The notes under the pieces: model-generated | What the model saw: the letters and a program-made list of their open reading frames with translations, nothing else | Database searches by the model: none | Told to the model about the DNA's origin: nothing | Shown: in pieces, positions 1-7,055 of the stretch | How the letters are laid out: every line of letters begins with the position of its first letter | Position numbering within the stretch: position 1 is the stretch's first letter | Program-made: the position numbers and the translations under genes | Source: Clostridiales bacterium DTU092 | Lineage (GTDB): Bacteria; Bacillota; Clostridia; Caldicoprobacterales; Caldicoprobacteraceae | Reading direction: 5' to 3' | Length of the DNA: 12,930 nt | Assembly: GCA_001513505.1 (NCBI GenBank) | Contig: LFTM01000200.1 | Span: 1-12,930, forward strand

Positions 1-261
1 GAGCCCAGTGCCGAGATGGATGTAAGCTGCACAACTTGTGACGGAGCTGGATGCCGGGTATGTTCTTATACAGGCTGGATAGAGATACTGGGAGCCGGGA
101 TGGTACATCCAAAGGTACTGATGTATGGAGGCATCGACCCTGAAAAATACAGCGGTTTTGCTTTCGGAATGGGTCTTGATCGTATAACCAATCTCAAATA
201 TGGAATTGATGACATTAGACTTTTGTTTGAAAACGACATACGTTTCCTGGATCAGTTTTAA
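1..261 (+). CDS. pheS: Phenylalanine--tRNA ligase alpha subunit, C-terminal part (5' end outside window)
   Basis: The reading frame is open from base 1 and ends at TAA 259-261, so only the last 86 residues are visible. They contain the end of the class II aminoacyl-tRNA synthetase catalytic core: an EPSAE stretch, the GWIEILGAGMVHP segment, GIDPEKYSGFAFGMGLDR (motif 3, with its conserved arginine) and the terminal NDIRFLDQF. PheS forms the catalytic half of the (alpha-beta)2 enzyme that charges tRNA-Phe in the cytoplasm. Between EPSAE and GWIEI lies a four-cysteine CxxC-x4-CxxC motif (bases 28-63), which resembles a small zinc knuckle. From memory, the E. coli enzyme has no cysteines in this loop, whereas some other bacterial PheS proteins do. 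pheT follows after 14 bp, as in the usual pheST operon. Any T-box or other leader would lie upstream of the window. Confidence 0.97.
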   Translation, partial: EPSAEMDVSCTTCDGAGCRVCSYTGWIEILGAGMVHPKVLMYGGIDPEKYSGFAFGMGLDRITNLKYGIDDIRLLFENDIRFLDQF

Positions 262-275
262 AGGAGGAGTATATT

Positions 276-2669
276 ATGCTGGTACCGCTGAAATGGCTTA
301 AAGAATATGTAGATATTGATGTATCTGCTGAAGAACTGGCGCATCGTATGACCATGACCGGATCAAATGTTGAAGGGATACACAGGAAGGGAGAGGGTAT
401 AGAAAATGTAGTGGTTGGAAAGATATTGACCATTGAGCCCCATCCTAATGCAGATAAACTGGTGGTGTGCAATGTTGATACAGGTACACGACAGTACAGA
501 ATTGTGACCGGTGCTCCTAATGTAGAAGCAGGACAGCTTGTTCCGGTGGCTCTGGATGGTGCAACATTGCCCGGGGGACATAAAATTAACAGAAGCAAGA
601 TACGGGGAGTGGAATCCTGGGGAATGCTGTGTTCAGGAGAGGAGCTGGGCCTTACTGATGAAGATTATCCGGGAGCCGAAATAGACGGTATTCTGGTTTT
701 GAAGGAAGAGTACCCGCTGGGTATGGATATAAGAGAAGCGTTGGGATTGGATGACGATATAATAGAGTTTGAAATTACCTCCAACCGCCCTGACTGCTTA
801 AGCGTGATAGGCATTGCAAGGGAAGCTGCCGTTACACTTGACAGCAGTTTCAGACTGCCGAAGATAGAAGTAAAGGCGGATGTAGGGGATGTCAATACCG
901 AAGCTGCTGTTAAGGTCAAAGATCCGGATCTGTGCCCCAGATACTGTGCCAGGGTTGTAAAAGATGTAAAAATTGCTCCATCCCCCCGTTGGATGCAGCA
1001 GAGGTTATCGGCTGCAGGCATTCGTCCCATTAACAACATTGTAGACATAACAAACTATGTTATGCTGGAGATGGGCCAGCCGATGCATGCTTTTGATTTG
1101 GATAAACTGACCGGAAAAACCATCGTGGTACGGAGAGCTTATGATGGTGAAAAGCTGGTTACTCTGGATGACAAAGAAAGGCTGTTGAATGATAACATGC
1201 TGGTTATCGCCGATACCGAAAAAGCCATAGGTCTGGCCGGGGTGATGGGGGGAGCTAATACTGAGATAAGTGATGACACCCGGAATGTTTTACTGGAAAG
1301 CGCTACTTTTGACAGAGGCAGTATACGTATGACAGCAAAAACACTGGGGCTTAGAAGCGAGTCGTCCAGCAGATTTGAAAAGGGTCTTGATATTAACAAT
1401 GCAAGAGCTGCTATAGACCGTGCTGCACAGTTAATCGAAGAGCTGGATGCCGGAACTGTGGTTGAGGGTGTAATAGATGTATGTAATGGCTCGCTGTATG
1501 ACAGAGTGTTGGAAGTTTCCTGGAAAAGGATTAATGAACTTCTTGGCTTGGATCTATCTCCGGAAATTATGGGAAATATATTGAAAAAGTTGGAATTTAA
1601 GGTAGAGATTAAGGGAGATAATTTGGAACTTGTAATTCCCTCTTTCAGACAGGATGTTGAAGGGGTTGCTGATATAGCCGAAGAGGTAGCACGAATATAC
1701 GGTTATGATAAAATTCCCATGACTCTGATGGAAGGGACTGTCAGCAGAGGCAGAAGGACAAGAAAACAAAAACTAATAGATATGGTCAAGGATGTTTTGG
1801 TTGGATCCGGACTGTATGAGGTTGTTACCTATTCCTTTACGAGTCCGAGGGTTTATGAAACCATCGGTATTACCGATCCACAGGATATACCAAAGACCGT
1901 AAGAATTGCAAACCCTCTGGGAGAGGATCAGAGTATTATGCGTACCACACAAATTCCCAGCATTCTGGAGGTGTTGTCGCGAAACAGGAACAGAGGGCTC
2001 CCGTTATGCCAGGTATTTGAGATTGGGACGGCATTTTTGCCTAAATCTCTGCCGCTGAATGAACTTCCTGAAGAGAAGAGCATTTTAACCATAGGTGAAT
2101 ATGGTCCCGGTATGGATTACTATGATTTAAAAGGCAAGATCGAGATACTATTGAAATTCCTGGGCCTTTTAAATGGAGCCGAATTTGTACCTCGTGTTCA
2201 TCCCACATTCCATCCTGGCAGAACGGCTATTTTGAAGCTTGGTTCAGCTGAAGCGGGCATTATTGGAGAGATACATCCTAAGGTAGCTGAAAATTATCAG
2301 CTTGAAGAAAGAGTTATTATGGCGGAACTGGATCTCGACATACTGCTGGATATGGCGAAGGATCAGCGAAGATACAGACCTCTTCCCAAATATCCCGCTG
2401 TTACCAGGGATCTGGCGCTGGTGGTCAGCAAAGACACTCTGGCCGGACAGGTGGAACGCTGCATATGGGAGTTTGGCGGAGAGCTGCTTGAAAAGGTCGA
2501 GCTTTTTGATGTATATGCCGGAAGTCAAATACCTGAGGGTTATAAGAGTATGGCATACGCGTTAAGCTACCGTGCCGCTGACAGGACATTGACCGATGAA
2601 GAGGTTAATGCTCTGCATGACAGCATTGTAAAAGGGCTGGAGAAAACCTTAGGTGCAAAACTAAGATAA
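276..2669 (+). CDS. pheT: Phenylalanine--tRNA ligase beta subunit
   Basis: This is a complete 797-residue PheT, the usual length for bacteria. The ATG at 276 has an AAAGGAGG site at 260-267 with 8 nt spacing, overlapping the pheS stop. Domains in order: an N-terminal region followed by an EMAP-II-like tRNA-binding OB fold (about residues 40-150); the B3/B4 editing region, entered after the SNRPDCLSVIGIAREAA stretch (about 169-185), which in this family hydrolyses mischarged Tyr-tRNA-Phe; the NNIVDITNYVMLEMGQPMHA segment (about 253-272) and SSSRFEKGLD (about 366); a B5 domain; the catalytic-like core; and a C-terminal FDX-ACB anticodon-binding domain starting near KYPAVTRDLALVV (about 705). 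It pairs with PheS to form the heterotetramer. No frameshift or odd composition is visible. No U-tailed terminator follows, so transcription may run on into the next gene. Confidence 0.98.
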   Translation: MLVPLKWLKEYVDIDVSAEELAHRMTMTGSNVEGIHRKGEGIENVVVGKILTIEPHPNADKLVVCNVDTGTRQYRIVTGAPNVEAGQLVPVALDGATLPGGHKINRSKIRGVESWGMLCSGEELGLTDEDYPGAEIDGILVLKEEYPLGMDIREALGLDDDIIEFEITSNRPDCLSVIGIAREAAVTLDSSFRLPKIEVKADVGDVNTEAAVKVKDPDLCPRYCARVVKDVKIAPSPRWMQQRLSAAGIRPINNIVDITNYVMLEMGQPMHAFDLDKLTGKTIVVRRAYDGEKLVTLDDKERLLNDNMLVIADTEKAIGLAGVMGGANTEISDDTRNVLLESATFDRGSIRMTAKTLGLRSESSSRFEKGLDINNARAAIDRAAQLIEELDAGTVVEGVIDVCNGSLYDRVLEVSWKRINELLGLDLSPEIMGNILKKLEFKVEIKGDNLELVIPSFRQDVEGVADIAEEVARIYGYDKIPMTLMEGTVSRGRRTRKQKLIDMVKDVLVGSGLYEVVTYSFTSPRVYETIGITDPQDIPKTVRIANPLGEDQSIMRTTQIPSILEVLSRNRNRGLPLCQVFEIGTAFLPKSLPLNELPEEKSILTIGEYGPGMDYYDLKGKIEILLKFLGLLNGAEFVPRVHPTFHPGRTAILKLGSAEAGIIGEIHPKVAENYQLEERVIMAELDLDILLDMAKDQRRYRPLPKYPAVTRDLALVVSKDTLAGQVERCIWEFGGELLEKVELFDVYAGSQIPEGYKSMAYALSYRAADRTLTDEEVNALHDSIVKGLEKTLGAKLR

Positions 2670-2678
2670 GTAACTATA

Positions 2679-2710
2679 GGCATATTCAAGCGTTTGCTTA
2701 GCATAATGCC
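2679..2710 (+). other. Weak intergenic hairpin between pheT and the creatininase-family gene
   Basis: GGCAT (2679-2683) can pair with ATGCC (2706-2710), enclosing a smaller AAGC-GTTT-GCTT hairpin (2688-2699). No run of T follows, so it is not a convincing intrinsic terminator. It could be an mRNA processing or stabilising element in a pheT to amidohydrolase transcript, or chance. Confidence 0.25.
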
Positions 2711-2744
2711 ATGGAAATAAAAATGTGTTTTGGAGGGATGGTTT

Positions 2745-3551
2745 ATGCGCTGGGAACACATGGTGCCAAAGGATTTTAGGAAGGCTGTCCAAGAAACGGG
2801 TCTATGTATTGTGCCCACCGGATCCCTGGAACGGCATGGGGAACACCTGCCTTTTGGATGCGATATGATCATAAGTCATACAGTAGCGTGCAAGGCTGCC
2901 GAGATTGAACCGGCGGTTGTTTTCCCCCCCTATTTCATGATGCAGGTGCACGAAGCTGCCTGTTTTACCGGTACGGTCAATTATCCCCAGGCTTTTGCCA
3001 TAGAAGCTTTTGGACTGCTTTTAAAGTCCATTGCTGCCAACGGATTCAAAAAAATTCTTGTTGTAAACGGTCATGGAGGCAACAATCATATGCTGGATTA
3101 CTTTGCCATGAGCCGGTTGGATGAACCTACAGATTATATATTTTATTATACCAATGTTGGTGAAGCTCTTACCGACGAGGAACGCAGAAAAATCGACAGT
3201 TTATGGGAAACGGATTTTGGCGGCCATGCATGTGAAAGAGAGACCTCGCTTTTTATGGCCTGCTGTCCTGGCAAGGTAAAACTGGAATATGCTCCGGAGC
3301 AGATGGTTAAGCCATTGAAACGCTTTGAACATCTGTGGAAAAACGGTGTTCATAATGCGCTGTGGTGGTATGCCGATTACCCGGAAAACGTGGTGGGTAA
3401 TGCCAGTTATGCCACTGAGGAAAAGGGAAGGATAGTACTGGATATCTATGCTAAAGCATTAGCCCGCGCCATTAAGGCGGTTAAGGATGACCAGGAGGCT
3501 CCCAGACTGCAGGCCGAGTTTACCAAACGGGTACAAAACAAAATTTTATAG
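2745..3551 (+). CDS. Creatininase-family metal-dependent amidohydrolase
   Basis: A 268-residue protein of the creatininase/MftE-like family, which are cytoplasmic amidohydrolases with two divalent metal ions that cut cyclic or linear amide bonds. ATG 2745 is preferred because GGAGGG (2732-2737) lies 7 nt upstream; an in-frame TTG at 2730 would add five residues but has no site of its own. Visible family motifs are PTGSLERHGEHLPFGCD (residues 24-40), NGHGGN (108-113) and GGHACERETS (159-168). By family knowledge E29, H31, D40, H110 and an acidic residue in the last motif (E164 or E166) are the likely metal ligands; all are present, so the enzyme looks active. True creatininase has a Glu two residues after the NGH histidine, where this protein has Gly, so the substrate is probably not creatinine. 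No mycofactocin or creatine genes are nearby. The gene follows pheT after 75 bp and may be cotranscribed with pheST. The substrate is unknown. Confidence 0.9.
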   Translation: MRWEHMVPKDFRKAVQETGLCIVPTGSLERHGEHLPFGCDMIISHTVACKAAEIEPAVVFPPYFMMQVHEAACFTGTVNYPQAFAIEAFGLLLKSIAANGFKKILVVNGHGGNNHMLDYFAMSRLDEPTDYIFYYTNVGEALTDEERRKIDSLWETDFGGHACERETSLFMACCPGKVKLEYAPEQMVKPLKRFEHLWKNGVHNALWWYADYPENVVGNASYATEEKGRIVLDIYAKALARAIKAVKDDQEAPRLQAEFTKRVQNKIL

Positions 3552-3579
3552 CTAAAACCACAAAAATTCGACAAAATGC

Positions 3580-3608
3580 TTGTATAAATATGGCAGCTGT
3601 TATATAAT
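3580..3608 (+). promoter_or_regulatory. Candidate sigma-A promoter for zapA
   Basis: A perfect TATAAT (3603-3608) is preceded at exactly 17 bp by TTGTAT (3580-3585), which matches three of six bases of the -35 consensus including the TTG. Transcription would start near 3615, giving a leader of about 30 nt with the zapA ribosome binding site AGGAG at 3631-3635. It lies just after the creatininase-family gene, so zapA can be expressed apart from pheST. Confidence 0.55.
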
Positions 3609-3644
3609 AGGGTTAAGCATAAGCTGTGATAGGAGATGTGAGCC

Positions 3645-3968
3645 ATGGTGCAAAAAACTATAACCGTGGTAAAGATTGGTGGGCGGGAGTATACAATAAA
3701 AAGTGTGGAGTCGCAGGAATATATCCACAGGGTAGCTATTTATGTCAACAACAAACTTGAAGAGGTTGAATCGCGACAGCCAAACCTTAGCTCCTCCATG
3801 GCAGTAATGCTGACCGCTATTAATTTAGCTGATGAGGTAATCAAACTCAGGGAAAAGGTTGATAAACTACAGAGAGAGTTGAATGTGGTGCATTCTCTTT
3901 TAGATGAAGACGATGATTCTTCTGTGCCATCCAATGTGTATGATGTATCACGAAGAGCACAGCGCTGA
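3645..3968 (+). CDS. zapA: Cell division protein ZapA
   Basis: A 107-residue ZapA-like protein. ZapA binds FtsZ and promotes bundling of its filaments at the mid-cell division ring. The N-terminal part (residues 5-45) matches the ZapA fold: a beta strand with VVKIGGREYTIKS, then SQEYIHRVAIYVNNKLEEV. A hydrophobic helix with MAVMLTAINLADEVIKL (about 52-68) leads into a short coiled coil (REKVDKLQRELNVVHSLL), the dimer/tetramer part of the family. The last 22 residues are acidic and polar and look disordered. Start ATG 3645 has AGGAG 9 nt upstream; an ATG at 3636 is followed at once by a stop. The position between pheST and mutS2 matches the arrangement known in Firmicutes, which supports the assignment. 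It has its own promoter and terminator. Confidence 0.92.
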   Translation: MVQKTITVVKIGGREYTIKSVESQEYIHRVAIYVNNKLEEVESRQPNLSSSMAVMLTAINLADEVIKLREKVDKLQRELNVVHSLLDEDDDSSVPSNVYDVSRRAQR

Positions 3969-3999
3969 TGTTATACCTTTTATTCACATATAACCCCTC

Positions 4000-4024
4000 A
4001 AAGCGGCCGTCAGGCTGCTTTTTT
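4000..4024 (+). terminator. Intrinsic terminator after zapA
   Basis: AAAGCGGCC (4000-4008) pairs with GGCTGCTTT (4013-4021) over nine base pairs with one G-U, closing a four-base GTCA loop. It runs directly into six Ts (4019-4024). It lies 31 bp after the zapA stop and separates zapA from the mutS2 promoter. Confidence 0.88.
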
Positions 4025-4064
4025 CATTGTGTACCAAAGTAGAATATCAATATAATAAGAAACA

Positions 4065-4073
4065 TGGTATAAT
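4065..4073 (+). promoter_or_regulatory. Extended -10 promoter candidate for mutS2
   Basis: TGGTATAAT (4065-4073) is a perfect -10 box with the extended TG one base upstream. No good -35 box lies 16-18 bp before it, which is typical of extended -10 promoters. A second TATAAT is present at 4051-4056. The predicted start near 4080 leaves a leader of about 24 nt before the GTG start codon. Confidence 0.5.
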
Positions 4074-4103
4074 AGAAAAAACCAGTTAAATGAGGGAACA
4101 GAA

Positions 4104-6488
4104 GTGAACGATAGAACTTTACGAGTACTTGAATATGATAAGATAATAAAGATGCTTGTTGATCATACTGTTTCAGCTGCGGGAGCGGAGATGGCAGGAA
4201 ATCTAAAACCTGTCACAAATAGAGATACGGTTATAAAACGCCTGACCGAAGCAACCGAAGCAATAACTGTAATCTCCAGCTATGGTTCATCGCCGGTAGG
4301 AGAATTTCCCGATATACGCCATTCTCTGAAAAGAGTTGGTATAGGAGCAAGCTTAAGCGCATCCGAACTGCTTGAGATAGGGCACGTTCTTGGGATGTGC
4401 AAGCAGCTTAAGGATATTATTATGGATCGGGACCAGCGATATAATCTGCAGGTTCCAAATATTTATTATTTGGTATCCCTGCTTAACCCACATGATGAAT
4501 TAAGGGACGAAATATTCCGGTGTATAGAGCCCGATGGAATCATTTCTGATAATGCCAGTCCGGCGCTCAACAGTATCCGCCGCAATATATTGCGTATCCA
4601 GAATAGTATAAAGGATCTTTTAAATAATATTATCCATTCGCCTCATTACCAGAAATATCTTCAGGAACCTATAATCACTATCAGAGGTGACAGGTATGTG
4701 GTTCCTGTTAAACAGGAACACCGTTCTAATGTACCGGGTCTGGTCCATGATCAATCGGCCAGCGGTGCCACATTGTTTATCGAGCCTATGTCGGTGGTAC
4801 AGGCTAACAATGAATTAAGAGAATGGTCATTAAAGGAAAAAAGAGAGATTGAGAGGATTCTGGCTGAACTGTCGGAAAAGGTACGGGAAGAAAGAGAAAA
4901 TATTGCCAGTTCCTTTGAAATTCTTGTTAAGCTGGACTTTATCTTTGCCAAGGGCAAGTTAGGACGTTCAATGGATGGGATGGCTCCCAGGCTGGTTGAT
5001 GAACCTAAAATCTCAATAGTCAACGGCAGGCATCCTCTTATTCAACCCCAGGATGTAGTACCTATAACTATCAATCTGGGGTACAAATTCAACACCCTTG
5101 TGATTACCGGGCCTAATACCGGTGGGAAAACGGTGACTCTAAAAACAGCCGGGCTTTTTGCCCTGATGACCCAGGCAGGTCTGTGTATTCCGGCAGATCC
5201 GGGCACGGAGATGGGCGTATTTAACCAGGTGTTTGCCGATATTGGTGATGAACAGAGCATAGAACAAAATCTTAGTACATTTTCATCCCATATGGTTAAT
5301 ATCGTATCAATTATAAATAATGTTGATGAGGGCTCCCTTGTATTGCTTGATGAGCTGGGCGCAGGGACCGATCCTACCGAAGGAGCGGCTTTGGCTATGG
5401 CAATATTGGCTCATTTACATCGTTTGGGAGCCAGAACTATTGCTACAACCCACTACAGTCAGCTTAAGATATTTGCATTAACTCAGGATGGGATGGAAAA
5501 TGCCTCTATGGAATTTGATGTGGATTCTTTGGAACCCACCTTCCGCCTTCTCATAGGTGTGCCTGGAAGAAGCAATGCTTTCGAGATTTCAAGAAGACTC
5601 GGCCTTAAAGGTGATCTTATTGAAAAAGCCAGGGAATTCCTAAGTCAGGAGGACATTCGGTTTGAAGACCTGCTTTCTGACATGCAATACAATCAAATAA
5701 AAGCCAGGGAGGATCGGCAAAAGGCGAAGAGGCATCTGGAGGACATAGAAAAATTGCGGAAGGAATTGATGGAAAAGGAGGAACGTCTGGAAGCGGATCG
5801 GGACCGGGTGCTTCGAAGGGCAAGAGAAGAGGCAAGGAGGATTTTAAGACACGCTAAAGAAGAAGCTGATGGCTTAATAAGAGAATTGAACAGGTTAGCA
5901 CAGGAGAATGCCGAAAAGGAACGAAACAGGGCAATAGAAATGCAAAGAAAAAGACTGAAGCAGAGCCTGGATGAGCTGGACGCACAGCTTTCCCATCAGT
6001 CAAAGTCTGCCGGGGTCAGCCATATAACACCAACAGATATCCGCTTGGGAGAAACGGTGTATGTGAATACTCTTGGCCAGAAAGGTCAGGTTTTGACACT
6101 TCCCAACGAAAATGGAGATGTCATGATTCAGATTGGAATCATGAAGGTAGAAGTAAAACTGACGGATTTAAGAAGAACGGAAGAGGATGATGGTCCAAAA
6201 AGAACCGGCACTTCAGGGAAAAAGCCGTCACCCAGGTTGGAAAATATTACTACAGAGATTGATTTGCGTGGACAGACGGTGGAGGAAGCATTACTGAATG
6301 TTGACAAATATCTGGACGACGCGTTTTTGTCAGGGCTAAAGACAGTGACCATTATTCACGGCAAGGGTACCGGTGTGCTGAGAGATGGAATACACCAGTA
6401 TTTGCAACAGCATCCTCATGTAAAAAGATTCCGGTTGGGTAAATACGGCGAAGGTGAAAGCGGCGTTACGGTAGTTGAACTGAAATAA
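4104..6488 (+). CDS. mutS2: Endonuclease MutS2 / ribosome-rescue ATPase
   Basis: A 794-residue MutS2, full length for the family. The start is GTG 4104 with GAGGG (4092-4096) 7 nt upstream. Order of parts: MutS core and clamp-like helices (about 1-300, without the mismatch-recognition domain of MutS1); ABC-type ATPase with Walker A GPNTGGKT (336-343) and Walker B LVLLDELGAGTDP with D416 and E417; a long charged coiled coil (about 505-632); a KOW-like beta segment (about 645-690); and a C-terminal Smr domain with IDLRG (D720-G723) and HGKGTG (752-757). In this family Smr domains have nuclease activity in some members. B. subtilis MutS2 is known to act on collided ribosomes, and other members suppress homologous recombination, so the exact role here is inferred. 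All ATPase motifs are intact. It is probably cotranscribed with the next gene. Confidence 0.97.
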   Translation: MNDRTLRVLEYDKIIKMLVDHTVSAAGAEMAGNLKPVTNRDTVIKRLTEATEAITVISSYGSSPVGEFPDIRHSLKRVGIGASLSASELLEIGHVLGMCKQLKDIIMDRDQRYNLQVPNIYYLVSLLNPHDELRDEIFRCIEPDGIISDNASPALNSIRRNILRIQNSIKDLLNNIIHSPHYQKYLQEPIITIRGDRYVVPVKQEHRSNVPGLVHDQSASGATLFIEPMSVVQANNELREWSLKEKREIERILAELSEKVREERENIASSFEILVKLDFIFAKGKLGRSMDGMAPRLVDEPKISIVNGRHPLIQPQDVVPITINLGYKFNTLVITGPNTGGKTVTLKTAGLFALMTQAGLCIPADPGTEMGVFNQVFADIGDEQSIEQNLSTFSSHMVNIVSIINNVDEGSLVLLDELGAGTDPTEGAALAMAILAHLHRLGARTIATTHYSQLKIFALTQDGMENASMEFDVDSLEPTFRLLIGVPGRSNAFEISRRLGLKGDLIEKAREFLSQEDIRFEDLLSDMQYNQIKAREDRQKAKRHLEDIEKLRKELMEKEERLEADRDRVLRRAREEARRILRHAKEEADGLIRELNRLAQENAEKERNRAIEMQRKRLKQSLDELDAQLSHQSKSAGVSHITPTDIRLGETVYVNTLGQKGQVLTLPNENGDVMIQIGIMKVEVKLTDLRRTEEDDGPKRTGTSGKKPSPRLENITTEIDLRGQTVEEALLNVDKYLDDAFLSGLKTVTIIHGKGTGVLRDGIHQYLQQHPHVKRFRLGKYGEGESGVTVVELK

Positions 6489-6497
6489 GGAGGTTTT

Positions 6498-6968
6498 ATG
6501 ATACTGGTAAGTGCTTGTTTAGCGGGGATTAACTGTAAATATAACGGTGGTAACAATGTTGTACCCGAAATAGTTGAACTTGTAAAGCAGGGAAAAGCCA
6601 TTCCGGTATGTCCTGAACAGTTAGGAGGTCTGCCGACCCCCAGAACACCCGCTGAGATAAAGGGAGGCACTGCGCAGGATGTACTGAACGGCAGAGCTGC
6701 TGTGATAATGCGGAATGGGAAGGATGTAACCTCAAACTTTGTAAAGGGTGCCGTGGAAACTCTAAGGTTTTGCAGAGACGTTGGCATTAAGCAGGCTATT
6801 CTTAAATCAAGAAGCCCTTCTTGCGGTAAAGGTTATGTCTATGACGGCTCCTTTTCAGGCAGGCTTACTGAAGGAAACGGAGTTACCGCGCACATGCTTA
6901 TGGAAAACGGTATATATGTTATAACGGAAAATGAAATAGCAAAACTTAGAAGGTATGAAGGAAAATAA
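6498..6968 (+). CDS. DUF523 / TudS-family protein (probable iron-sulfur thiouracil desulfidase-like)
   Basis: A 156-residue protein that is a stand-alone DUF523 domain. Family marks are VSACLAGINCKYNG (residues 4-17), VCPEQLGGLPTPRTPAEI (37-54) and LKSRSPSCGKG (102-112). Five cysteines are present (C7, C13, C38, C92, C109); C7, C38 and C109 lie in the conserved motifs and are the likely cluster ligands. The DUF523 family includes TudS, an enzyme that removes sulfur from thiouracil-type bases using a [4Fe-4S] cluster held by three cysteines, so a role in thionucleobase salvage is a reasonable inference but is not shown here. ATG 6498 has AAGGAGG at 6487-6493, overlapping the mutS2 stop, so translation is closely coupled to mutS2. 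No clear terminator follows. Confidence 0.9.
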   Translation: MILVSACLAGINCKYNGGNNVVPEIVELVKQGKAIPVCPEQLGGLPTPRTPAEIKGGTAQDVLNGRAAVIMRNGKDVTSNFVKGAVETLRFCRDVGIKQAILKSRSPSCGKGYVYDGSFSGRLTEGNGVTAHMLMENGIYVITENEIAKLRRYEGK

Positions 6969-6970
6969 CA

Positions 6971-7018
6971 TTGAGTGTAGAATATAATCCTAGAGCATAA
7001 TGTGATTATATATATAAT
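6971..7018 (+). promoter_or_regulatory. AT-rich promoter/operator region upstream of xylB
   Basis: The 87 bp between the DUF523 gene and xylB contain two TATAAT hexamers (6983-6988 and 7013-7018), a TTGAGT (6971-6976) and a CATAAT (6996-7001) 19 bp after it. A 14-bp perfect palindrome ATTATATATATAAT (7005-7018) overlaps the second TATAAT. No -35/-10 pair has ideal spacing, so the exact promoter is uncertain. The palindrome is a possible repressor site but may only reflect AT richness. Confidence 0.3.
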
Positions 7019-7055
7019 GAAATAATATAGTGAAAATTGGAACAGGGGGGTTACA

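Noticed and set aside
2730..2744. TTG start for the creatininase-family protein
   Set aside because: No ribosome binding site precedes it, while ATG 2745 has GGAGGG at 7 nt, and the TTG overlaps that site.
4051..4056. Upstream TATAAT as the mutS2 -10 box
   Set aside because: It has no suitable -35 box or TG extension, unlike the TATAAT at 4068-4073, which has the extended TG.
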